From NCBI GenBank assembly GCA_019057775.1, contig JAHLWT010000060.1:1-13985 (forward strand): a stretch of DNA of 13,985 nt, written 5' to 3'. This DNA comes from Promethearchaeota archaeon. GTDB taxonomy: Archaea > Asgardarchaeota > Lokiarchaeia > Sigynarchaeales > SOKP01. The stretch's first letter is position 1, and each line of letters opens with the position of its first letter. This document shows, one piece after another, positions 6,044 to 11,987 of the stretch. The notes beneath the pieces are model-generated. The model made no database searches, was not told the origin of the DNA, and was given only the letters and a program-made list of their open reading frames with translations. The translations under genes and the position numbers were made by a program.

Positions 6044-6237
6044 TGAAAATAAGATTCTTAAAAACGGTTGGTGAAATTAAAAACACTTTTCGAAAGGGAA
6101 AAGTTTATGATTTTCTCCGTTCTGAAGGACAATACTACATTGACGTAGGGTGTGCCGAAAAGGTAAAAGAAGAAAATAGTACGGAATCTGTACCAATTAA
6201 AAAACCGATTCGACCACTAAAGAAGAAAAAAAGGTAG
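6043..6237 (+). CDS. Small phage head-module protein, 64 aa
   Basis: The ATG overlaps the capsid stop codon (TAATG), so it is co-translated with the capsid. The sequence MKIRFLKTVGEIKNTFRKGKVYDFL...YYIDVGCAEKVKEE resembles the short proteins placed directly after the capsid gene in many phages (RFLK, then G-x-x-Y-x-x-G-x-V, then a G-x-A-E near the end). These are usually unnamed head or head-closure components. The tail (about 47-64) is very basic, PIKKPIRPLKKKKR, and could bind DNA or the inner capsid surface. The role is inferred from position and pattern. Confidence 0.7.
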   Translation: MKIRFLKTVGEIKNTFRKGKVYDFLRSEGQYYIDVGCAEKVKEENSTESVPIKKPIRPLKKKKR

Positions 6238-6411
6238 TTCTTTTTACGTTTCGATCCGGTGAGCTGCGGATTTAAAAATCAGCTCATTGTACTTTTACTT
6301 CAGGGCAGGTGAAAATCCTGCAAAGCTGATTACCCGGAGGCTGCTAATATCTTACGGCACAACTTCTGGAGTTGGTTTTCATTTTTTTAGTTAATAGCGG
6401 TGAGAATCCGT

Positions 6412-6445
6412 AAAGAGGGTGAGGGTAACACCTTGCCCTTTTTTT
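6412..6445 (+). terminator. Rho-independent terminator of the capsid operon
   Basis: AGGGTGAGG (6416-6424) pairs with CCTTGCCCT (6431-6439) with two wobble pairs and a six-base loop. The stem extends by A-T pairs into a run of seven T. It ends transcripts coming from the capsid and head genes. Confidence 0.8.
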
Positions 6446-6454
6446 AAAAAACAT

Positions 6455-6530
6455 TGCCTGAAAGGGTATTGACAAAAGCCCAGGCAGTTTGACCTCCTAA
6501 GAGGTAGTTATCCCTCTTGGGCTTTTAATA
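6455..6530 (-). terminator. Branched bidirectional terminator / attenuator-like structure
   Basis: AAAAGCCCA (6474-6482) pairs perfectly with TGGGCTTTT (6518-6526), enclosing ACCTC-ctaa-GAGGT (6492-6505). TGCCTG (6455-6460) can instead pair with CAGGCA (6481-6486), which would break the outer stem, as in attenuators. The outer stem ends in T runs on both strands. It lies downstream of the minus-strand lipoprotein gene (stop at 6597), its most likely client. Confidence 0.6.
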
Positions 6531-6596
6531 TTTTCCGGATATAGATTGGGCATTAAACTCTATACGATGACTGGGCTGAATTTAGTTGGGTTCTTA

Positions 6597-7292
6597 TTAC
6601 CAAATGACAAGATCAACTTTTAAAAAAACCGGATTTAAGTTTAATGTTTGTGTAGTACCTGTATCAGTTACCATAATTTGATAAATATATCCTATTTGCA
6701 GATTTCCGGTTAAAATATCCAGTGTTGCACCGTCTTTCTTGACAACATAAGCACGATGTCCAGAGTATGGTTCAAAATATGAATATCTAAATGGCTCGTC
6801 GATGTAAAATGGATGATGTATTGCAGAAATATATGCCGTATCAATCAAAGCGTTTTCATCAGATACAAGAAACAATGCACACGATGGTGTGACTGTGACA
6901 TCTATTTCAGTGGTGGATTCTTCAATGGTAATGTCTTGCGAGGAAATTGTAAAGGACATCTTATCCCAACCATATTTATCAGGTATTCCACCTTCACCTG
7001 ATAACGTATAGCTTCCAACAGGTAATGTAATACTAAAATTGTCAATGGTTGATGATCCGGAATTGAAATTATAATTTACACCAGAAGAGTTACTAAACTT
7101 CAACGATCCAGTTGGATATTTGTGAATAAAGCTATCAAAATCGACCTGATGAGATTTTAAACCACCAAATTCTTTTGCGGTTATCTGAAAGCCTGAAATG
7201 TTGAGGGTAAATGTTACTTCTGGAATAGGCTCATCTTTTTTACAAGCTGCCAGAATCAGAAGTAAAAACAAAAGCGAAATTATTTTTTTCAT
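6597..7292 (-). CDS. Secreted lipoprotein of unknown function, 231 aa
   Basis: The N-terminus is a type II signal peptide with a clear lipobox: MKKIISLLFLLLILAAC, the lipidated cysteine being residue 17, followed by KKDEP. The rest is beta-rich with many Ser, Thr and Gly (for example about 80-100, INFSI-like strands and LPVGSYTLSGEGG), consistent with an Ig-like or jelly-roll surface domain, though no family is recognised. The expected location is the outer membrane. It is transcribed against the satellite core genes and lies in the cargo part. A broken small ORF is 19 bases upstream on the same strand and may have shared its promoter. Its benefit to host or element is unknown. Confidence 0.85.
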   Translation of the reverse strand: MKKIISLLFLLLILAACKKDEPIPEVTFTLNISGFQITAKEFGGLKSHQVDFDSFIHKYPTGSLKFSNSSGVNYNFNSGSSTIDNFSITLPVGSYTLSGEGGIPDKYGWDKMSFTISSQDITIEESTTEIDVTVTPSCALFLVSDENALIDTAYISAIHHPFYIDEPFRYSYFEPYSGHRAYVVKKDGATLDILTGNLQIGYIYQIMVTDTGTTQTLNLNPVFLKVDLVIW

Positions 7293-7311
7293 GATTTTTA
7301 ATTTTTATTGA

Positions 7312-7489
7312 TTATTGATTTTTTATAATGGTTTTGATATATTCTTTGGCTTCTTGAAGGACATTAAATTTTCTCTGTCTTTTCGTATGCTTCTTTATAA
7401 TTTTCAGCTTCGGAGAACTGCTCAAAGTACATATTCCGGAAACCTTCAAAGGAATGATACATTCCTAAAATCTCAGGGGGGTATTTCAT
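7312..7489 (-). pseudogene. Frameshifted small ORF (about 58 aa if repaired)
   Basis: From an ATG at 7489 the minus strand reads MKYPPEILGMYHSFEGFRNM, continues with YFEQFSEAENYKEAYEKTEKI and stops at 7364-7366. Skipping one base in the A/T run near 7367-7372 continues as KFNVLQEAKEYIKTIIKNQ and ends at 7312-7314. Both halves look like protein, so a one-base insertion in a homopolymer run is the simplest view; a sequencing error or a +1 slippage are alternatives. I do not recognise the family. It is 19 bases upstream of the lipoprotein gene on the same strand. Confidence 0.45.
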
Positions 7490-7494
7490 AAATA

Positions 7495-7502
7495 CAAATA
7501 TA
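7495..7502 (-). promoter_or_regulatory. -7 box for small ORF and lipoprotein
   Basis: TATATTTG on the minus strand fits TAnnTTTG and lies only five bases before the ATG at 7489. The transcript would be nearly leaderless for the small ORF. No good -33 element is seen. Confidence 0.4.
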
Positions 7503-7554
7503 GCAAATTTAGGGGGTAGTTAGGCATTACCCAGGTCGGTATCGTGCCTTACAG

Positions 7555-7577
7555 GGCTTTGCTACAAGCCTTTTTTT
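7555..7577 (+). terminator. Rho-independent terminator
   Basis: GGCTT-tgctac-AAGCC is followed by seven T. An overlapping hairpin, CTTTGCTA (7557-7564) with TAGCAAAG (7577-7584), competes with it. No plus-strand gene directly upstream is apparent, so it may be a leftover of a deleted gene or end read-through. Confidence 0.55.
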
Positions 7578-7613
7578 AGCAAAGTGGTACTATTTCCTAT
7601 TTAAGGGGTAAAA

Positions 7614-7715
7614 GTGGCTAAAATCGTTATACGTAAGGGTAAGGGTAGGTTGTTTTTGTTTAATGTTAAACACACGGGTTTGAAGCAAAAAACCCAGACT
7701 CATCAAATCCAGTAA
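7614..7715 (+). CDS. Very small GTG ORF, 33 aa, doubtful
   Basis: A GTG preceded by AAGGGGTAAAA opens VAKIVIRKGKGRLFLFNVKH and stops at 7713. It is basic, and the composition looks protein-like (alternating hydrophobic and basic residues). It may be the 5' remnant of a longer gene, because the terminator at 7555 and the inverted repeat after it suggest a rearranged junction. No family is recognised, and it may not be translated. Confidence 0.2.
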   Translation: MAKIVIRKGKGRLFLFNVKHTGLKQKTQTHQIQ

Positions 7716-7721
7716 ATTGTC

Positions 7722-7756
7722 AATTCATTATTTGAATCGTTTCTAAATAATGAATT
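7722..7756. repeat. 12-bp perfect inverted repeat
   Basis: AATTCATTATTT (7722-7733) and AAATAATGAATT (7745-7756) are perfect complements separated by 11 bases. The repeat ends 25 bases before the -7 box of the HicB-like gene, a fitting position for an operator of an autoregulated toxin-antitoxin pair. It could also be a weak terminator. Confidence 0.6.
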
Positions 7757-7781
7757 TCTTTATTTTCTGATATTTTGGTCT

Positions 7782-7789
7782 TATATTTG
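7782..7789 (+). promoter_or_regulatory. -7 box of the HicB/HicA-like operon
   Basis: TATATTTG exactly fits the Bacteroidetes TAnnTTTG consensus, 17 bases before the ATG at 7807. A weak -33 (TTTC at 7755-7758) overlaps the inverted repeat at 7722-7756. Confidence 0.5.
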
Positions 7790-7806
7790 TATAACTAAAC
7801 TAAACT

Positions 7807-8043
7807 ATGGAAAAAAATATGAAAATAAAATTGACTGCAACCATTATTCAAGATGATGAAAACTTGTTTACTGCATGGATAAATGAAATAAGGGGAGTAA
7901 TAGCCCAAGGTGAGACCATGGAGGGTGTTAAAAAAAGTCTTTTCAAACTTTTGAGGATTAAATTAGAACTTGAAAGAAAGGCAAATACCGTGAAACAAGC
8001 GAAGAATGTAACAACCGAGGAATACAACCTTGTTTCTGCCTAA
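7807..8043 (+). CDS. HicB-family antitoxin-like protein
   Basis: This is a 78-residue protein with the HicB pattern: an N-terminal beta strand (KIKLTATIIQD), then DENLFTAWINEIRGVIAQGETMEGVKKSLFKLLRIKLEL (16-55), matching the family's strand, G-x-x-x-x-G-E/D-T and amphipathic helix. HicB proteins neutralise HicA toxins and usually repress their own operon. No separate DNA-binding domain is evident; the short C-terminal part (about 60-78) is polar. An alternative start is the ATG at 7819 (MKIKLT). The partner gene follows three bases after the stop. The upstream inverted repeat (7722-7756) is a likely site of autoregulation by inference. Confidence 0.8.
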   Translation: MEKNMKIKLTATIIQDDENLFTAWINEIRGVIAQGETMEGVKKSLFKLLRIKLELERKANTVKQAKNVTTEEYNLVSA

Positions 8044-8046
8044 AAA

Positions 8047-8310
8047 ATGGTAATCCTTCATTTTAAAACAAAGGAGTTTTTTGATTACTTGGGAAAGTGC
8101 GGTTGTAAATTATATAGTGATGAATATGCGGAAAGGGATGTTGTAGTTTACGAAAAAGATGGCTTTATTATACCTATAGAATTAAGAAGAACTTATTATC
8201 CCTGGTATGTTTGTAAAATATGCAATGATTTTAAAATTCCTGCACCTGAAGATTTCATAAAAGTAAAAAAACAATTAGATCAACTACTGAAAATAAGCAA
8301 GTCAAAATAA
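8047..8310 (+). CDS. HicA-like partner protein lacking the catalytic histidine
   Basis: The 87-residue protein follows the HicB-like gene after a 3-base gap, the usual two-gene layout (antitoxin first here). The start FKTKEFFDYLGKCGCKLYS matches the HicA opening helix and turn (K-E-x-x-x-x-L-x-x-x-G-x), and VVVYEKDGFIIPIEL fits the following hairpin. HicA toxins are double-stranded-RNA-binding mRNA interferases with a conserved His in a GSHH-type strand. Here the corresponding stretch reads SDEYAERDVVVY and the only histidine in the protein is H5. Either this is a divergent member with a different mechanism or it no longer cleaves RNA. The assignment to a HicA fold comes from context and pattern. 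Confidence 0.6.
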   Translation: MVILHFKTKEFFDYLGKCGCKLYSDEYAERDVVVYEKDGFIIPIELRRTYYPWYVCKICNDFKIPAPEDFIKVKKQLDQLLKISKSK

Positions 8311-8373
8311 TCAAAGGCTATCCTTCAGAATTGCTTTTTTATCCCTCACTTGCAAACTTTTAATCTTAATTAA

Positions 8374-8874
8374 TCATTCTGGAACAATTGGTGAATACAC
8401 CAATCCAAGTATTCCAAGTTTATCTCTTTCTTGTGCTAATTGAGCTATTTCATTGTTTTGTTCTATATCTATAATAAACTCATTGTAAGCGTTTTCTACA
8501 TCATTAATGAAATTTTCAAGATTCAGGAAGCGTTTTTCTCCAAGTGATTTTTTCATATGGTGATCTGGTTTATTATCCACAAATAAATAAGCTTTACCAA
8601 CACTGTAATTATGAACTAACCCGCATCTAAGATCATGATAAAGCTTATCTGGGTCATATTGATCATTAAAGTATTCTTTAACAAATAGTTTATAATCCTT
8701 TCTTTTAGCATGTTTCCCATACCGATAACCTGCTAAATAATCAATAAAACAACTTGCTAAAATGAATGCACCCATTTTAGAGCCACCTTCGGAAGCTCTC
8801 TTAATATCAAGAAAGGCCATTTTATAAAGACTCTGCTGGATATGTTTTAATAAGGCTTTGGTTTGTGGTTCCAT
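8374..8874 (-). CDS. HEPN-like RX4H protein, 166 aa
   Basis: This helical, soluble protein carries R83-CGLV-H88 (DLRCGLVHNYS), the RX4H signature of HEPN-type RNases and RNA-binding proteins. An N-terminal core has ACFIDYLAG-like spacing (ILASCFIDYLAGYRYG, 38-53) and a FVKEYF...YDPDKLY segment (64-79). I recall uncharacterised proteins with this same build, FVxxYF...LYxxLRxGLVHNY, in many bacteria. HEPN proteins often take part in toxin-antitoxin or antiphage systems, but no partner is adjacent on this strand. It is the last cargo gene before the tRNA, convergent with the HicA-like gene. The function as a nuclease is inferred only. Confidence 0.75.
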   Translation of the reverse strand: MEPQTKALLKHIQQSLYKMAFLDIKRASEGGSKMGAFILASCFIDYLAGYRYGKHAKRKDYKLFVKEYFNDQYDPDKLYHDLRCGLVHNYSVGKAYLFVDNKPDHHMKKSLGEKRFLNLENFINDVENAYNEFIIDIEQNNEIAQLAQERDKLGILGLVYSPIVPE

Positions 8875-8909
8875 ATTAATTGTATGTAATTTTGCACGTA
8901 TAGGAAAAC

Positions 8910-8942
8910 AAACCCCTGTATCTAATTGTGATATAGGGGTTT
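8910..8942 (-). terminator. Terminator behind tRNA-Ser, supplied by the element
   Basis: AAACCCCTGTATC (8910-8922) pairs with GATATAGGGGTTT (8930-8942) over 13 positions with one wobble; on the minus strand it is followed by TTTGTTTTCC. It stands 13 bases beyond the tRNA 3' end on the element side of the att core, so the element appears to have provided a new terminator for the tRNA. Confidence 0.75.
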
Positions 8943-8951
8943 ATTATTTTA

Positions 8952-8977
8952 TTTGCGGAGAGAGGGGGATTCGAACC
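8952..8977. other. Right attachment site in tRNA-Ser 3' end
   Basis: The same core as at 288-313: the 16-base TTTGCGGAGAGAGGGG is identical, then GAT instead of CTC, then TCGAACC. It covers the 3' acceptor strand and part of the T arm of the intact tRNA, the classic target of tyrosine-integrase elements. Confidence 0.75.
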
Positions 8978-9044
8978 CCCGGTCCGCCGTCAGGCAGACA
9001 ACGGTTTTCGAGACCGCCCCGTTCGACCGCTCCGGCATCTCTCC
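8956..9044 (-). tRNA. tRNA-Ser (anticodon CGA)
   Basis: The minus strand folds as a type II tRNA: acceptor GGAGAGA/TCTCTCC, anticodon stem GCGGT/ACCGT with loop CTCGAAA (anticodon CGA at 9008-9010), a long variable arm, and T arm GGGGGTTCGAATCCCCC. The discriminator base is G and CCA is not encoded. The 89-base length fits serine. The 3' end is the integration site of the element on its left and remains intact. Confidence 0.95.
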
Positions 9045-9052
9045 CTGGTCGG

Positions 9053-9060
9053 CAAAAATA
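9053..9060 (-). promoter_or_regulatory. -7 box of tRNA-Ser
   Basis: TATTTTTG on the minus strand fits TAnnTTTG, eight bases upstream of the mature 5' end. A TTGCAA motif lies at 9071-9076 but is closer than the usual -33 spacing. Confidence 0.4.
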
Positions 9061-9090
9061 ATAAATAATCTTGCAACTGTATAGTTACTA

Positions 9091-9113
9091 CAAAAGTACC
9101 CGCTTAGCGGGTA
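9091..9113 (-). terminator. Terminator of the M14 peptidase gene
   Basis: TACCCGC-tta-GCGGGTA (9097-9113) is a perfect 7-bp hairpin; on the minus strand it is followed by CTTTTGT. It stands 43 bases beyond the peptidase stop and in front of the tRNA. Confidence 0.7.
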
Positions 9114-9155
9114 TAATCTTCCATTCTTCATGTCTCCTCTTCTTCCTAATCTTCC

Positions 9156-11987
9156 CTACTTCTCTTCCGGGCGTTCTGGCCAGCCAACCCTAAGATCATT
9201 CCAGTGAAGCATGGTGTTGAAGACCAGGGCATGGCTTCCATGAGTTTCCCATCGCCAGAAAGGACGGATTGCAAAAAGAACCACATGTCCCTTTCCAACG
9301 GGGATATCCACTACCGCAGGAGCACCAGCCAGTTCTTCTTCTCCTTTAAGCATACCACTTAATAATATATTCTTTTTTGGGAACTTAAGGATCACTCGTG
9401 GTACTTCCTTAGCCCAGACCTCATCCTTGAACCAATCAGGTGTACGGTAATTACCTACATTATTATCAACCCGAAAAACAGGAGATTGACTAAAATATAC
9501 TGCCAAAGAATCATTGTAACCATATATTATCGGGCTTAATGTATCATTGACCATGGATTGCAACACCGTACCCCGCGCCTGCAGGTCCCTGGTTTGCCTT
9601 ATCCTGATGCGACGGGTAATGGCCATATCAATTGGAAAGGATGCAGTGCTTCCTTCTGTGATAAAAACCCCACCACTTTCAATAAATTCCTTTAAATGTT
9701 TGACCCCATCATAGCCCATACCCAGACGCATATCTTCGGTTTCGTCTATCAAACCAATATGCTGGTATTTTTCGGTTTGTTTCCATGGAATTGGATCACC
9801 AACCATAGATGTACCAGAGACAAGGTTCTGTGAGGAAGCCCGGGTACGAGGTAAAATGATTACATCAAATAAAGAAAGATCAGTCGTAGCCAATTCCTGT
9901 TCTGAGAGATAGGTATATGGTATACCAATATGATCAAAAGCATAGCGCCACCAACCGGCATCCTGGGGAGTTGATATCCAGGTATGTACCAATGCAACTC
10001 GTGGTACTTCGACGTCGTGTGTTGGCACTTCTGAAAAATTAGACACTCCTTGCACCGTTAATCCAAGCTCTTGAACAGTGTGTTGAAGCTGGTTTACAAG
10101 ATCTGCCGGATTATTTTCAGCGGGAATAATTAAACTGCCTGCTTCGTATTTATGTTTATCGACTTCAAAACTTGTTTCGGATGCCAGCATTTTAATGTCT
10201 TTTAATTTGAACCGAAAGACCGTTATATTGTCTTCGGTGTTATTGTTAAGAATATAATATGGTTTTCCTTTACCTTCAAGTAATCCAGAGGTTTGAACTG
10301 GTTCTATAACCTGGCTCATCTTTGCGTTTAAGATATTTGGATCGTCAACCCGCCAGACTTTAACCTGACGCAAAAGAGGCAGGCACCATCCTGTATCATC
10401 ATAAGTTGGACTGGCATCTTTTGGAAAGTTTTGTTTATCCAATAAAATACGAACCAGGGTTCTGTAAGGTTGATCCATACGGATAATAAATGAACCTTTA
10501 GGTGCTTTTTTTAATTTTGTTTTCACCTCTTTATCGGCTTTGTTTTCGGTTGATCCTGTTTCGGTTTCTTCTTTCCCTTCGTGCAAAGACCAGTTTAGCT
10601 GCTGGTCGGCTTGCTGCACTTCAACTCCTTGCTGAAGTAACAAATTGATGAAACTTATTGTGGCATTTGGACGTTTTTGTTCCCGTGGGATCACCCATGC
10701 ATATGGTGCTTCATTCCTGCCTGCCTGAATGGCATTTTTTGTTTTTATGTAGAAATTATCAACGAAATCAAAACGATTGTCGGCCACGTATTTCAGTGCT
10801 ATTAATACACCGCTCTGCATATAATTGATATTATTGCGAAATGACCACATGGTTTTTTTAAGAGGTGGATAGGGCCTGTACCATACCCTGGATATTCTGG
10901 ATTCTGACAGCTCACGTTCCTTTGTATCCGGGATGGAGTTACCAAAGGTCTCATAGAACCGGCCGATAGAATTACGGGTATTGGCGATCCATAATAAATA
11001 ATTCGCTGCCCAGCCAGAATAAAAACCGTGGGTCCAGACACCGGGCATACCACGTTTTGTCAACTCGGTAACTTCTTCATGAGAAATATTATGCCATTCG
11101 TTAATAGTAATAGGATCAATGTATTCGTTGTATGGACCGGTACCGGTTGAGACATACAGATAGGGAATAGATTCATGTAAATCGTGCATCACAGTAGGTT
11201 TCCAGTATAAAAAAGAATTTAGAATGTTCCTGGTCAAAGCAAGGGTTAAACCAAATCCATCGCGGTTGTTATCATGCGCAACGTAGTGTCCCCAATATAT
11301 AAGTGACGGCCCAACATCACGATGATCCTTTCGATAATTGTAAATATCAACTACACGATCACGACCATCGGGTTCAGCGACTGTAACAAAGACCGAAATA
11401 ATATTTTCCCTGATTGTCTTAATTATTGGTGAATCTTCCACCGCCAGACGAAAAGCCAGTTCCATGAGCATTTCCGGAGAACCGGTTTCGGGGGAATGTA
11501 GCCCGGCAATCACATAATATATCGGTTTGGCTTGTGTAATGATAGTTTTAGCATCAGGCTCTGACAAATTACGCGGATCAGCAATTTGATTCAAATACTC
11601 CCTGTAAGATTCAAGATTTGTAATTGTTTTTTCATTCGCAATTATTATCTCGAACATTTCACGATCTTCTTCTGTTTTACCAATGGAACGCATTTTGACC
11701 CTTGGTGAGGCGTCAGCTAATGCCTGATAATAGCCATAAATCTCCTCCGTATTATGCAGAATTCCCGGAGCCCCGATTATCTCACCAAAATGTTGGAGCG
11801 GAGAAGGCACAATTTCCGATTGGGGCATATGATCAACAAGATCATTTATGAAGCTTGAATCGGTTGTATACTCTTTAATTTTTTCAGCATAAACCGGATC
11901 ATTGGTTTGGGACCATATAACCTTAAATCCCGTAATAAAAATGAAAAATAATAAACCAATAATTTGAAAGATAACGCGTGTTTTCAT
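9156..11987 (-). CDS. Secreted M14-family zinc carboxypeptidase with C-terminal amidotransferase-like domain
   Basis: This is a large exported metallopeptidase, probably in the periplasm or outside the cell. Numbered from the upstream ATG at 11999, residues 5-31 form a signal peptide (MKTRVIFQIIGLLFFIFITG). The M14 domain spans about 75-430, with zinc ligands H168 and E171 (GLHSPETG), the substrate-binding N-R pair in DNNRDG (243-248), the third ligand H275 (HDLHES) and the likely catalytic E350 (RFYETFGN). The C-terminal region (about 680-940) looks like a class I amidotransferase/ThuA-type fold: VPRVALVHTW, FDVIILPRTR, LKEFIESGGVFITEG, GKGHVVLFAIRPFWRWETHG. The start at 11987 is chosen because GGAGGT sits seven bases upstream of it, an unusually clear Shine-Dalgarno for this phylum. 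A role in peptide scavenging is likely. Confidence 0.93.
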   Translation of the reverse strand: MKTRVIFQIIGLLFFIFITGFKVIWSQTNDPVYAEKIKEYTTDSSFINDLVDHMPQSEIVPSPLQHFGEIIGAPGILHNTEEIYGYYQALADASPRVKMRSIGKTEEDREMFEIIIANEKTITNLESYREYLNQIADPRNLSEPDAKTIITQAKPIYYVIAGLHSPETGSPEMLMELAFRLAVEDSPIIKTIRENIISVFVTVAEPDGRDRVVDIYNYRKDHRDVGPSLIYWGHYVAHDNNRDGFGLTLALTRNILNSFLYWKPTVMHDLHESIPYLYVSTGTGPYNEYIDPITINEWHNISHEEVTELTKRGMPGVWTHGFYSGWAANYLLWIANTRNSIGRFYETFGNSIPDTKERELSESRISRVWYRPYPPLKKTMWSFRNNINYMQSGVLIALKYVADNRFDFVDNFYIKTKNAIQAGRNEAPYAWVIPREQKRPNATISFINLLLQQGVEVQQADQQLNWSLHEGKEETETGSTENKADKEVKTKLKKAPKGSFIIRMDQPYRTLVRILLDKQNFPKDASPTYDDTGWCLPLLRQVKVWRVDDPNILNAKMSQVIEPVQTSGLLEGKGKPYYILNNNTEDNITVFRFKLKDIKMLASETSFEVDKHKYEAGSLIIPAENNPADLVNQLQHTVQELGLTVQGVSNFSEVPTHDVEVPRVALVHTWISTPQDAGWWRYAFDHIGIPYTYLSEQELATTDLSLFDVIILPRTRASSQNLVSGTSMVGDPIPWKQTEKYQHIGLIDETEDMRLGMGYDGVKHLKEFIESGGVFITEGSTASFPIDMAITRRIRIRQTRDLQARGTVLQSMVNDTLSPIIYGYNDSLAVYFSQSPVFRVDNNVGNYRTPDWFKDEVWAKEVPRVILKFPKKNILLSGMLKGEEELAGAPAVVDIPVGKGHVVLFAIRPFWRWETHGSHALVFNTMLHWNDLRVGWPERPEEK

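Larger units (their letters stand above)
6238..6596. other. Non-coding region with hairpins and terminators after the capsid operon
   Basis: There is no credible ORF. From left to right it holds: a hairpin TGAGCT/AGCTCA plus GATT/AATC (6260-6286); GCAGG-tgaaaat-CCTGC (6305-6321); CAACT/AGTTG followed by a T-rich run (6360-6389); a CGG-tgagaat-CCG hairpin (6398-6410); a strong terminator (6412-6445); and a branched terminator (6455-6526). GGTGA-n-AATCC occurs twice, at 6308-6318 and 6399-6409. It separates the plus-strand head genes from the minus-strand lipoprotein. Confidence 0.6.
7293..7806. other. Gap with a broken small ORF, terminator and inverted repeat
   Basis: This 514-base stretch holds a frameshifted small ORF (7312-7489, minus), its promoter box, a terminator (7555-7577), a very short GTG ORF (7614-7715) and a 12-bp inverted repeat (7722-7756) before the HicB-like gene. 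Parts between 7505 and 7550 show nothing recognisable. Confidence 0.6.
288..8977. mobile_element. Putative phage satellite integrated in tRNA-Ser, about 8.7 kb
   Basis: The boundaries are the direct repeat at 288-313 and 8952-8977. The content is integrase, IME-type protein, HTH protein, unknown protein, P27 terminase small subunit, RPWxWW protein, HK97-type capsid protein and small head protein, followed by cargo (lipoprotein, HicBA-like pair, HEPN-like protein). No portal, protease, large terminase, tail or lysis gene exists inside, and no recognisable replication gene. That excludes an autonomous tailed prophage and fits a phage-inducible-island-like satellite with its own capsid protein. 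A decayed prophage is the main alternative, but the core genes are full-length ORFs without visible lesions. Confidence 0.7.

Noticed and set aside
6301..6410. Cobalamin riboswitch, because of GGTGAAAATCC and GGTGAGAATCC
   Set aside because: The rest of the conserved core (the GCTGTCCCCGC-like and AGGGAA boxes in order) is missing, and no transport or cobalamin gene follows.
6813..7001. Plus-strand ORF inside the lipoprotein gene
   Set aside because: Shadow of the minus-strand lipoprotein.
8858..9061. Plus-strand ORF with ERGIRTPGPPSGRQ-type sequence
   Set aside because: It is a translation of the antisense strand of tRNA-Ser, a well-known spurious ORF type.
8949..9131. Minus-strand ORF ending RGFESPSLRK
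   Set aside because: It reads straight through the tRNA-Ser gene; not a protein.
10802..11053. Minus-strand ORF inside the peptidase gene
   Set aside because: Out-of-frame shadow of the M14 peptidase.
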